Shown one piece after another: positions 55,401-64,000 of a stretch of DNA of 64,000 nt. Each line of letters begins with the position of its first letter. The first letter of the stretch is position 1. The stretch covers positions 1,240,001-1,304,000 of the forward strand of contig ML058493.1 in NCBI GenBank assembly GCA_003013855.2, in the 5' to 3' direction. The DNA comes from Liriodendron chinense (taxonomy: Eukaryota > Streptophyta > Magnoliopsida > Magnoliales > Magnoliaceae). The position numbers and the translations under genes were made by a program. The notes below the pieces were generated by a model. The model saw only the letters and a program-made list of their open reading frames with translations, did not search any database and was not told the DNA's origin.

Positions 55401-56464
55401 GGAGCCCTTTTGCTTTGATTTGGGCGTGGCTGACGAGTCATAGTCGAAGCAAGCTTTCATGGTAGGATAACTCAACCTTGGATCGAGGGGTTACTGGCGA
55501 TGATTGGTGACGCATCGCAGGGAGCCAGATAATCCCAGTTAGACTTTACGATACGATGTTGGTATTCTGGCTTCACCAATTTGATGAATGAATTGGACTA
55601 ATAAATACTTTAATTAATCATGCATACATAACATTACATTTGAGGGGGACTCGTGTAGCCTGGTTGCTTGATGTGGCGCCAGCGCTACCTTGAGCACCTC
55701 ATGTCATTTCTCTGTGTCATTCGGACTGTGTACTCAGTCACGACTCACGACCTGCTAGACAGGTGGACTGTGGATTCTGATACCAGTTGGTCGGGCCAGG
55801 GCTTGCCCGGGACATGCATTGTGTGCGGAATCATAACATACATGCATTTAATCAACTCGTTTAGAAAATGTATTGTTTTGTTTCTTCATTGTTTATGCTT
55901 TCTTGCGTGCATAACATGTGTAATTTGCTTAGTATTTGTGCGTTAAAAATAACCAGCTTATGAGTAATACATATAGATATCTATACATTTAATGTGAACT
56001 TGCTCATATCTAAAATATCCTGAGCATAATCTTAGGGATATTTCTTCACTATGTTGGCGTTTGACGCCTTCCATTTGACATATACAAATGATTCAAGTAT
56101 AGAACCGGATGGTGTTGCATTCAGAGTGCTCTTGTAGTCTTAAAGCATCATCCATTTGGTAGTGTACTTTCCTTCCTTTTTCATTTATTGCGATTCGTAT
56201 AATTCTCATATGGGCTTACACTGCGATTGAATTGTACCATTTTAGGTGTTAGCCTTTATTTTTGAATTTAGTTATCTCCGCCTTGCTTTGATCCGCTAGT
56301 TGAAATGCACTACTCTGATTATCTGAGTATGGAATGAATGTAAAACTGATTGAGGACACACGTGGGTGCTTTTCTCACATGTGGCATTCCTAAATAAGCA
56401 TTTTATTAAGTAACACTCGTCAAATCGGGTGTACCCAAATACTCGATTTTTCGGGGCGTTTACA
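52440..56464. mobile_element. Solo LTR of a Ty3/gypsy element, 4025 bp
   Basis: Starts TGTAACGCCCTGGA and ends TTTTTCGGGGCGTTTACA. It is flanked by a perfect 5-bp duplication AACAG (52435-52439 and 56465-56469), with no internal domain or second LTR. A block at about 55130-55600 (CTCATGAGCC, ATGGTAGTATGGGAC, TGGCTGACGAGTCAT, GCAGGGAGCCAGAT) is homologous to 13280-13600 in the Tekay LTR. It is therefore the LTR of a related chromovirus family. It arose by LTR-LTR recombination inside Copia-3 gag. Orientation is probably plus, by the order of the shared block. Confidence 0.9.
52938..53030. repeat. Cluster of ACCGGTTGACCGG-type motifs in the solo LTR
   Basis: Four close repeats: CCGGTCAACCGGAT, CCGGCTGACCGGAT, CCGGTTGACCGGAT and GGGTTGACCGGAT. 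Three include or mirror a TTGACC core, the W-box recognised by WRKY factors. A regulatory role is inference. Confidence 0.6.
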
Positions 56465-56586
56465 AACAGCTTAACAGATTGAGCCCATTGCAAATAGTTG
56501 TTACCATTCAGCTTGATAGTTGTAATTAACAAGGGATGAGCTTCCGAAGATCCTACACCAGATCCAGAAAGAATCTTGTCCTCCAT
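56465..56586 (-). pseudogene. Copia-3 gag, 5' part
   Basis: ATG at 56586 on the minus strand gives MEDKILSGSGVGSSEAHPLL, then KLNGNNYLQWAQSVKLF. This is the N-terminal copia gag signature. It is cut by the solo LTR. Confidence 0.85.
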
Positions 56587-57222
56587 AAGGGTCCACACAC
56601 ACAAAATCCAAGAATAAACAACTCAATGAGCGCCACAGATCAGTGACAACTACAGATTTATGGCAACTTAGCTTCATATAATGGCTTGGGAGGTCCAGAG
56701 ACAGTCGAAAAGAGGGAAACAAACAACGGAGATCACCAGAGGCTTGATCCAGGCATGAACAAATGCCCTACATAGGAAAGATAACCCTTAGGACATACAC
56801 GAAGGGTTTCGGTGAATTACCAGATCCCCGAGAACCCAAAAACGGTCCCACTATACTTGATATGGCTCAACAACACCTCCAACTCCTCATTTCTTCCAAA
56901 AACAACTTTATGGGAAGTTAAATAGAGTAAATATGACCCAACATATGTGAAAAATCTCAAGGATAAGCTACCGATTTAAGAAAACTTGATGAGAAATAGA
57001 GATTTGGGATTTTCCAGCCAGAGGTGAAATATGACTCAAGCGTACCTCAGATGGGCTCCATAAATCTTGTAAAAATCACCACAAATCTTCTAAAATCAAG
57101 ATCTATCAAACCATGTTCTTCTCAATAAAAAAGAGTTCGTACAGTTCGTACACTTGCTGACGTCAACTATACGATTGCCAACGTCAGCAGGTTTCGGTGT
57201 CACAGATCAATGTGAGAAATGA
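56587..57222 (-). other. Copia-3 leader
   Basis: Non-coding leader between the priming site and gag. It carries TGACGTCA-type motifs at about 57157-57165 and 57179-57190 (CAACGTCAGCAG), like the leaders of the other Copia elements here. Confidence 0.6.
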
Positions 57223-57235
57223 GGCTCTGATACCA
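57223..57235 (-). other. Copia-3 primer binding site
   Basis: Minus strand TGGTATCAGAGCC, a perfect initiator tRNA-Met type site, directly abutting the 5' LTR end CCGACT. Confidence 0.9.
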
Positions 57236-57276
57236 AGTCGGTTTCAGGAGATCTGAAGTGAGGAAGGAGAAAAAGT

Positions 57277-57322
<46 letters not shown>

Positions 57323-57456
57323 CCTTGAGTGTGTTAGGGCTTATACACTAGAAACAGAAAAACATGCTCCAAGGGAGCACACAACACAATGCAGCCACAC
57401 AACCAATACATACAATAAGTACACAATGAGCTTTACACAATGTAGCTTTCCTAATA
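57236..57456 (-). repeat. Copia-3 5' LTR with TA...CT ends
   Basis: 221 bp. On the minus strand it starts TATTAGGAAAG and ends CCGACT. It carries a (GA)n run at about 57281-57318. Relative to the 3' LTR it lacks about 25 bases around the ACCCTAACACAC stretch. Confidence 0.85.
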
Positions 57457-57737
57457 ACTAGGTGGTTGAAAACAATAATAAATAATGAAAATCATATTTA
57501 GGATTCTTTGTATGTTTAGATAAGTAAACATAAACCACTATGCTTGATAACTGATGAGTTTAACTATTTTTGTGACATCTATAAAAAAGAAAGAAAGAAA
57601 GAAAGAAAGAAACCAATATGTATGAAAGACAATTTTGCAATCAATACTTCAATAAAGGAACACATGGGTAAACTTTGTAAACAACGACTAAGAAAACAAA
57701 TCAAATATCTATGCACCAAATGTCATGACAAACTCAC
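57457..57737 (-). other. Remnant of the 51-kb MRS2 intron next to the donor
   Basis: AT-rich, with an (AAAG)n run near 57583-57611. Short open frames across it have no recognisable content. Confidence 0.6.
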
Positions 57738-57883
57738 CTCTCATTACCTAATTCAAATGCACCAATATCTAATTCATCTCTTGAGGAGGCGTCATCCAAT
57801 GGTTGTTGAGCAGGCTTATCTGTCAGATACATCTCAGCCATATCCATATCATCATCTAATAAATGTTCAATTTCATCTCTCAC
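57738..57883 (-). CDS. MRS2: MRS2/MGT magnesium transporter, internal exon upstream of the 51-kb intron
   Basis: This 146-bp minus-strand exon follows a T-rich acceptor (TTTGTTCTTCAG|GTG) and ends at a perfect donor AG|GTGAGT. It encodes VRDEIEHLLDDDMDMAEMYL, then TDKPAQQPLDDASSRDELDI and GAFELGNE plus two bases of an Arg codon. VRDE(I/L)EHLLDDD and DMAEMYLT are diagnostic of plant MRS2 cytoplasmic-domain helices. AEMYLT followed by KPAQQ is closest to the MRS2-3 clade. Phase 2 at its end matches the first base of the exon at 6748. Upstream exons are not in the remaining 6.1 kb and must lie beyond the window. This short exon was recognised from its translation and splice sites. Confidence 0.88.
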
Positions 57884-58061
57884 CTGAAGAACAAATTAAA
57901 ATTAGAAAAAATGAGAGTATCAATATTCTTGAAAGTAAAAGGGGGGAAAAAAGAATAATAGGCTAGAAATTGGAATTTCAAAGCCACAAACTCCATTGTC
58001 CATCCATTGAGAGAACTAAAATTCATTAAATGAGAAACTAGTTAGCTCCCCTCCCCCCCCC

Positions 58062-58065
<4 letters not shown>

Positions 58066-58095
<30 letters not shown>
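58066..58095. repeat. (GA)n microsatellite
   Basis: About 15 GA units. Confidence 0.9.
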
Positions 58096-58100
<5 letters not shown>

Positions 58101-58539
58101 AAAAGAAATGAAATGCTAATATTTATTGTAGGACTACGCATTGTTCTGGTCCACATGGAAAACAAACCACCATTGGTGGTTGAGTGAAATTAGGCATAGA
58201 AGTATTATACAGTTAGTAAAGTTACTTGTTGAGTTTTGACTTGGTTTTCAACAGGAGTTGGCACTCATTTTCATTAGGTAGTCCGGATATTGTTCCATTC
58301 TTCCATAGTGCTTTGCCAAACAGCACATGGAATACATCTCCACATAAATTGAAGACTTTGTGTCTGGTAAGGTCCACAAAGAATCAAACACAAGCTATGA
58401 GTTATATGGAAAATGGCTCATACATGTAAAACTTGGAGTGGAATATTATGACATCAAGATCTAACTTGTGAGCCTATGGTTGAAAGCTAAATATTCATGC
58501 CTCTATTTTTCTTACTAACAGATGGATCGAATGTCCATA

Positions 58540-58690
58540 CTCGTGCCACGTTTGCACTTGTGCATGCATCAATGTTACCAAGATCATCAACCCCCTTATG
58601 TTTTCTATTCTGAATCACACAATCCTTGTTATGAGTCATTTATGATCCGGATCACTATTTTTACCAACCAAAAAATATGATTCTCCACTC
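58540..58690. repeat. Dispersed intronic repeat, copy 2
   Basis: Relative of 5832-5990, in the same orientation. See that entry for shared wording. Confidence 0.55.
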
Positions 58691-59892
58691 TTATAGTAAA
58701 TTAAATTGTAATGTCAATTTTATTAAGAATGTAGAATAGTACTTTGATTTATACAATAGCAGGAATACCAAACTACCAGGCTATTATGCATGTGGGATCT
58801 ACAATAATGATATTTTCATCATTATAGATATAAATTACAAAATCAATTTGTATATACAACTATATCACCTATACTTGGTAGTATGTATGGGAATGACCCA
58901 CTTGATCCTACCTGTAACATACCATAAATTAGGGGAATTAACATACCACATACCCATTCCTTTACCTTGTAAGAAAGTGACCTGCGATCCAGGTAACCTT
59001 GGTCTGTGTAGAGGTGCATTTGGGGCAGCTGGGGCTAGAAATACTTATATGCGCTCACTCTTTTCTTTCTCTTGGTATTTTGTCAGTATATACAATGGAT
59101 TTTTGTTGCCAATATAAATGTGATCATTTTTCTTTATGCGGTAAAAACATCATGAATAGGTTAGAAGCTTCCCTAAATTCAAGATTGATTTGTCCTACTA
59201 CATATCATCATCTTCGCCTTTGTGCCGCCAATATCGGGTTGGCTTTTAAATCGTAGGCAGGCAAAAGTTTTTAGACTTCTTGCCCATCATGCATCAACCT
59301 TCCTCTTCATCCAAGCTCTTGGTACAAGCCAAGTAGAGGCTCACATTGACACCACTCACATGACAACTTGGTCCCACCACTCACTACAACAATGAATTAA
59401 TTGACCAGTTATTGAACTCTTAATGCTGAAGAATTTGTGTGTAGGGTCAGGTTGGTCCACTTGTCAAATTCTCGACCCACTTCTGAACCGGATTCGAAAG
59501 CCATTCTAAATAAGTGGGTTGGGCTTGGGCCATAAAAATGCAGCCTATTTAAGTAAATGGTTCAAGCTCAGGTTGAACCCTACCTGACCCGAGCCCACAT
59601 AGGTTATCTATGGGCTTGGGCCAAATAACCGATCTCAACACGGAACCCGAAACAAATATTAACATGGAACCTGAAACAAATATTACTATAAAGTTTTCAT
59701 TTTTCAACCCTCAAAAGTTTATAAGGCTTCATTATCACTTCTACCATGACAGATGCTGGAAATGCATAATCCAATTCAAGCCTGCCCTGACTGCAATACA
59801 ATGGGTTGGGTTGGTTCCAGCTGGGATTCATGAATTATAAGTGGGTTGGGTTGGGTTGGGTTGGGTTGGGCCTCTAGAGAGTATATATATAT

Positions 59893-60110
59893 TGTGTGTT
59901 ATTGTGCTAAGTGTGTGGCCTTTTATTGTAAATGCATGTGTACTTTTTCCTCTTCTCCTGCAATGTACCATAGTTTTTTTATTCTAATAAAGCTTTGTGT
60001 GTGAGGGTATGTGGCTCTCTACACAACATTCCCTAAACTCTACTCTTTTTCTCTTCTTCTCTCTCACTCTACTCCTCTTTTCTCCTCACCATTATCATCC
60101 AAGTATCTCA
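59893..60110 (+). repeat. Copia-4 5' LTR (start approximate)
   Basis: The segment ends AGTATCTCA. Three bases later TTGGTATTAGAGC is the priming site. TGTGTGTTATTG at 59893 is a possible TG start. It holds a TATA-like ATATATAT at its edge and a CT-rich 3' part. No second LTR is in the window to confirm it. Confidence 0.55.
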
Positions 60111-60400
60111 TACTTGGTATTAGAGCATAGATTAAGGCATTCTGCATCTAACAAGTTGAGAGGCGACACCTCAGCTTGCTAACGTCAGCAGCCGTACGGC
60201 TGACGTCAGCATTGTACGGACACATGGACCCCATTTGAGCTGGAAGTTTAGGGGTTTGATAGATCGTGATTTTTTAGGATTTGTCATGATTTTTTTAGGC
60301 CATCTTTTATGGTGTTTTGGGCGAAATAAAGAAATTTGGAAACCAGCCCCCTAATAAGATTTTCCTCGATCTACCTCAAATCAGTAAGTTTTTCTTTAGT
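60111..60400 (+). other. Copia-4 priming site and leader
   Basis: TTGGTATTAGAGC at about 60114 is the priming site. The leader carries AACGTCAGCAGCCGTACGGC followed by TGACGTCAGC (60181-60210), a near-palindrome shared in part with Copia-1 (7134-7150). Confidence 0.7.
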
Positions 60401-60414
60401 TTCGCTCCACAGAT

Positions 60415-61365
60415 GTCACCTACAAGACATGAACAAAAGAGAACTATCAAGTTATTGCATGGTTGTTGGATAGTGTGGATTCTTCGGTTAACCAATCGAT
60501 GATGTTCTTGTCTTAGGCTGAAGGCATTTGCGACTCTTCATGATATGTTCTCCGATTCTCAAAATTTTTCAGGAGTATTTCAACTCATTCAAGAAATTGG
60601 TCGGTTCCAACAAGACTCAAGATCTCTAAAAGATTATTATTCGATGCTTCGAGGCATGCGGGATGAGTTGGACCTATATTAGACCCTTCTAAATGTAAAG
60701 ATGATTATGAACATGCTCGCAAGTAGCGGGATGACACTTGCGTTATGCAGTTCCTCGCCAGGTTGAACTCTGACTACCTAAATGTTTGGGATAAAGTAGT
60801 CGTGAATCTCTTCCTCCGTTAACAACTGTCTATGCTATGTGCCATTGCGCTAATGTCTCGGCTCACACTCCTTTGTTCCACCAGAGCGCTTGGCACACCT
60901 TGCTGGTGATCAGACTTCTCTTCTTTCTGGATTTCGGGCGCTATCCTTGAGTTCGGGGCACACTTTTGGTTATGGTGGATGTGGTAGAGACCACAAGGGA
61001 GATCATGGTCGTGGTGGTCGCAGTCTTCGAGCTCGTCATGGACGTGCACGAGGACGTGATGGTTCCCGCATTTGTACACATTGCGGTGGAACCAATCACA
61101 TTATTGATTATTATTGGCAGCTCCATGGTTTTCCAACATGTGTCGCTGCTTCAGTTACCGCCACCACTACTCCTGAGGGACAACATTTCACTCGTGTAGC
61201 TGGGCAGTCTTCTTCAGGAGATTCTCTCATTACTTCTCGAGCAGCCTATGATGCCTTGATGCGACTTCATGTTCGTGATGTACCTGAGACTCCTCATGCT
61301 GCTTTAGCCCAGTCAAGTACCGTTCTTCTTGCGTCTTCCTCTCCTACCCCTCCTAGGTAATAGAC
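60415..61365 (+). pseudogene. Copia-4 gag remnant, zinc knuckle and protease start
   Basis: Gag wording in broken frames: DMFSDSQNFSGVFQLIQEIG, then RFQQDSRSLKDYYSMLRGMR and FLARLNSDYLNVWDK. A Gly/Arg-rich stretch GRDHKGDHGRGGRSLRARHG follows. The zinc knuckle CTHCGGTNHIIDYYWQLHGF (about 61075-61134) has Tyr in place of the last Cys. The N-terminal gag signature is absent. Confidence 0.78.
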
Positions 61366-62100
61366 TCTGGAGCTTCCTCCCACATGATTGGTAAGTCACA
61401 TCTCTTTTCCTCTTATTCTCTTTCCTCCTTCTCACAATATGTCACAGTCACAGATGGAACCCAAACGCCCATCTCCAGGATTGGTTTCATCTCTCTTTCT
61501 CCTTCCTTGCCATTGTCATCAGTCTTACATGTGACTCGCTTTCCATTAAACTTATTATCTGTCAGTTCTCTCACTAAATCGTCGAATTGTTCCATTACTT
61601 CTTCCCTTCTCATTGTCTTTTTCAAGATCTACAGATGAAGAGAGTGATTGGTGGAGGGCATGAGCGAGGAGGAGTTTATCTTCTCACTGATACACCCGTC
61701 ATCTTCTTGAAGTCGCTCGTACCCTTCTCCTTGGCATGCACTTACCTAAGCATTTCTGGGGTAATGCTCTTCTTACTGTCACTTTTCTCATTAATCGTAT
61801 TCCTTCTCGTATTTTGTCTTATAAATCTTCATTTAATATGATGCACCCTCAAGACAACCCCTTTCCTTTATCACCTTAAGTGTTTGGTTACACCTGTTTC
61901 ATTTAAATTCTAGATGGTAGCAATGATAAACTTAGTCCTAGGGCAACTAAGTGTGTTTTTTTAGGGTACACTCTGAGCCAGAAAGGGTATAAGTGTTATG
62001 ACCCCTTGACTCACAAGAAATATATCTCTGCTGATGTAACCTTCTTTAAGGATGTTCCTTTTTTCTCGGCTCACAATAAATCTCTTTGTGATCCTCTTGC
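61355..62100 (+). pseudogene. Copia-4 protease and truncated integrase
   Basis: VIDSGASSHMIG at about 61359-61394 is the protease centre. It is followed by DGTQTPISRIGFISLSPSLP and LSSVLHVTRFPLNLLSVSSL. Shortly after GGGHERGGVYLLTDTP the sequence jumps to an integrase C-terminal part reading LEVARTLLLGMHLPKHFWGN. The H-H-C-C finger and the catalytic D-D-E core are therefore deleted. The rest reads GYTLSQKGYKCYDPLTHKKY. Confidence 0.8.
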
Positions 62101-62399
62101 AAGTCAAGGGGAGCATAATACGTCACCTCTCTCTCTTGTCTCTAGTGATCATGGGGAAACTGCTTCACCCCTTATTCCTGATTCTCTTGATGCTTTGAGT
62201 GATCCTAAGCCTCTGCGGGTGTATCACCGTTGTGATAAAACTTCATACGCTCAGCCATCCACTCTTCCACTCACTTTGGATGTTGGCTCAGGTGATTCTT
62301 CTACTTCCAGTCAGGATCTACCCATTGCCTTGCGCAAAGGGGCATGATCTTGCACTAAGCACCCCATTAGCAATTTCATCTCGTATGATCATCTTTCAC

Positions 62400-63286
62400 C
62401 ATCCTTTCAGTCGTTTGTAGCTTTCATTTCATCACAGGCTATTCTTCAGTCTCTCTCACATGCTTTGCAAAATCCTAACTGGACGAAGGCGATGATGAAA
62501 GAAATTTCTGCTCTTGAAAAGAATCACACTTGGGAGCTAGGTCCTCTCCCTTCAAGGCACAGACCTGTTGACTGTCGGTGGGTGTACACGATTAAATATC
62601 TTCCTCCATTGATCGCTACAAAGCCCGCCTTGTTGCTAGGAGATACACACAGACTTAGGGCGTGGATTACTTCGAGACATTCTCTCCGGTAGCCAAGCTT
62701 AATTCTATTCATTTAGTGATCTCCTTGGCCGTCAATTTGGCATAACCATTGTTCCAGCTTGATGTAAAAAATGCATTTCTTCATGGGGATCTTCAAAAGG
62801 AGGTTTGCATGCATCAACCTCTTGGCTTTGTTGCTACCCATAATCCTACACTTGTATGCCGATTGAAGAAGGCTTTATATGAACTTAAACAATCCCCGCA
62901 TGCTTGCTTCGACAAATTTAGTCAGGCTGTCATGGAGTTTGGCTTTGTTCGTAGTCATGTCGACCATTCCCTCTTTATATGTTGACGATCAACGGGCATC
63001 ATGGTTCTCATTGTATATGTGGATGATATTGTTTTATCAGGCAGTGACTCAGTTGGCATAGGGGAGGTTAAAGAATTTTTTAAGAACAAGTTTGAAATCA
63101 AAGAGCTAGGTCTCCTTCGGTACTTCCTAGGCATTAAGGTTGCTCGCTCCAAAACTGAGGTGGTCTTGTCCCAATGCAAATATGCTCTTGATATGCTCAT
63201 GGAGACAGGCCTGTTAGGATGCAAACCTGCTATCACTCCCATGGACACTTCGTAAAAGCTTCAGCCAGATGATGGTACTCTCCTCT
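62400..63286 (+). pseudogene. Copia-4 reverse transcriptase
   Basis: QNPNWTKAMMKEISALEKNH and TWELGPLPSRHRPVDCRWVY start the RT. A frame change near 62610 follows. Then come FQLDVKNAFLHGDLQKEVCM and LKKALYELKQSPHACFDKFS, then the catalytic MVLIVYVDDIVLSGSDSVGI, FEIKELGLLRYFLGIKVARS and LLGCKPAITPMDTS. It ends after QPDDGTLL, where another element begins. Confidence 0.85.
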
Positions 63287-64000
63287 TGATGAGCTCTGAA
63301 TTGTGCATATTCTAACCCCAATTCATCACACATTATGCATGGTTTCTACATTTAAATACTCATCTAATGCATACTTTTGTGATTGTAGGAATGAGAGAGA
63401 GATTTCACCATTTTGATGATCAAAGACCTCTTTTAACATCATTGAAGATCAAAGGAAGATGAGCCACGAGATGGAGAGAAGAAGCAAGGAGAGAAGAGAA
63501 GAAAGGAGAAAGAAAACAAGGAAATCGGAGAGGTCCGACCGGTCATGTCCGGTCGGCTAGACAAATTTAAGGAAGAAAAGCTTGCTGTACCAAAACTGGA
63601 CGAGCAAGACCGGTCGGCCAAGCACAGTAACTTAAAATTGCAAATTTCTGTTTTGGCAACCGACTTCCAAGTGTGCAAGTGCTCCGTAGATTCTCGAAAT
63701 TTCCCACTCGGTGGTAGATTTCTCCTATAAAAGGCCACCTCCACTCTCCTCCTAATCTATTTGAGAACATGGGGATCAAAGAGATCAAGACCTAGCCTCC
63801 TAGAACTAGTTTTTCTTTCTTTTCTTAGTTCTAGTTTTAGTTTATTAAGCTTTCTTCTAGTTAACCCTTAGCTAGAGCTAAGAGGTGAAGTTTGTAACTA
63901 GTTCTAATGCTCAATTCATTTATTCAAGTACCCTTTACTTAATTATTGATTTTTTAGTTCTAGTTTGAAAAAAGTTTGGATTTTTAGATGACTTATGAGA
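63287..64000 (+). mobile_element. Start of another insertion, probably an LTR (cut by window end)
   Basis: Copia-4 RT stops abruptly and TGATGAGCTCTGAATTGTGC begins. The sequence has no coding content, contains GACCGGTC-type motifs at 63537-63620 and a TATAAAAGG at about 63727-63735 followed by CT-rich sequence. These fit the 5' LTR of a large Gypsy element whose body lies to the right. No pairing LTR is visible, so the call is inference. Confidence 0.5.

Larger units (their letters stand above)
27638..57456 (-). mobile_element. Copia-3: Ty1/copia element stretched to 29.8 kb by nested insertions
   Basis: Minus-strand element with 5' LTR 57236-57456 and 3' LTR 27638-27890, bounded by the 5-bp duplication ACTAG (27633-27637 and 57457-57461). 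In its own direction it runs: LTR, priming site, leader, gag (split by the solo LTR), knuckle, protease, integrase, RT (split by the gag-only element), RNase H (split by the Tat element), polypurine tract, LTR. Subtracting the three insertions with their target duplications leaves about 5.44 kb, a normal Copia size. It lies in the same orientation as MRS2. LTR divergence looks above 10% by eye, so it is old. Confidence 0.88.
6749..57737 (-). other. 51-kb MRS2 intron packed with nested transposons
   Basis: The donor on the minus strand is a perfect AG|GTGAGT at 57738/57737. The acceptor is CCTCCAG|G at 6749/6748. The intron is 50,989 bp long. Non-repeat remnants are short: about 130 bp at the 3' end and about 280 bp at the 5' end. 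The rest is Copia-1, Copia-2 with a Tekay insertion, LINE fragments, and Copia-3 with its Tat, gag-only, hAT and solo-LTR insertions. Whether the full intron is spliced out in the living plant is inference from intact splice sites and reading frame. Confidence 0.85.
57884..59892 (-). other. Upstream MRS2 intron, repeat-poor part
   Basis: No exon or element was recognised apart from a (GA)n run at about 58066-58095, a dispersed repeat at about 58540-58690 and (GGGTT)n near 59841-59868. Plus-strand frames at 58226-58429 and 58848-59256 show no domain. Confidence 0.55.
59893..63286 (+). mobile_element. Copia-4: Ty1/copia element with integrase core deleted
   Basis: Plus-strand element with LTR, priming site, leader, part of gag, knuckle, protease, a stub of integrase and RT. 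The N-terminal gag and the catalytic core of integrase are missing. The RT is cut at 63286 by another insertion. It lies in the upstream MRS2 intron, opposite in orientation to the gene. Confidence 0.8.

Noticed and set aside
58848..59256. Possible small gene on the plus strand
   Set aside because: Two overlapping frames without recognisable motifs. It begins in low-complexity sequence.
59841..59868. Telomere-like repeat
   Set aside because: The unit is GGGTT, not the plant TTTAGGG. It is a short microsatellite.
57884..63999. Further upstream MRS2 exons
   Set aside because: I searched the minus strand for the usual upstream blocks and found none. They probably lie beyond the window.

Overview
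This window is plant nuclear DNA: AT-rich, full of LTR retrotransposons, LINE debris and a hAT transposon, with spliced exons of one host gene. It looks like a seed plant with a large, repeat-rich genome. The flavour of the repeats reminds me of a magnoliid-type angiosperm, but that is only an impression.

The one host gene I can support is a magnesium transporter of the CorA/MRS2 (MGT) family on the minus strand, closest in wording to the MRS2-3 clade. Three consecutive 3' exons are visible at 57738-57883, 6613-6748 and 4109-4387. They join in the correct codon phase with GT/AG borders and encode about the last 187 residues, including the GMN motif and two membrane segments. The 5' exons lie to the right, beyond the window. 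The intron between the first two visible exons is about 51 kb (6749-57737) and holds almost every mobile element described here.

Layout, left to right. 1-4108: 3' flank of the gene, with a 2-kb TIR-bearing element built around a minisatellite (1231-3225). 4109-6748: last two MRS2 exons with a 2.2-kb intron holding a fold-back MITE-like element. 6879-10430: Copia-1 (plus strand, gag-PR-INT only). 10451-about 25200: Copia-2 (plus strand), whose gag is split by a very young 12.6-kb Tekay/Del-type chromovirus at 11592-24237, with identical-length 2807-bp LTRs and only three differences seen. About 25205-27632: LINE debris, one LINE fragment inside another. 27638-57456: Copia-3 (minus strand), a 5.4-kb element stretched to 29.8 kb by three insertions. 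These are a Tat-type Gypsy (28344-38231), a gag-only LTR element (38923-49373) itself split by a hAT transposon (41855-47351), and a 4-kb Gypsy solo LTR (52440-56464). 57457-57883: intron remainder and an MRS2 exon. 57884-64000: upstream MRS2 intron with Copia-4 (about 59893-63286, plus strand), itself cut by what looks like the LTR start of another element (63287 to the window end).

Target-site duplications support the nesting: CATTG (Tekay), ACTAG (Copia-3), CCAAT (Tat), CATGG/CATAG (gag-only element), CTCTAGAC (hAT) and AACAG (solo LTR). Removing the three insertions from Copia-3 leaves about 5.44 kb, a normal Copia length. No RNA gene, CRISPR array or bacterial-type operon is present. All statements come from reading the sequence. 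No database search was run.
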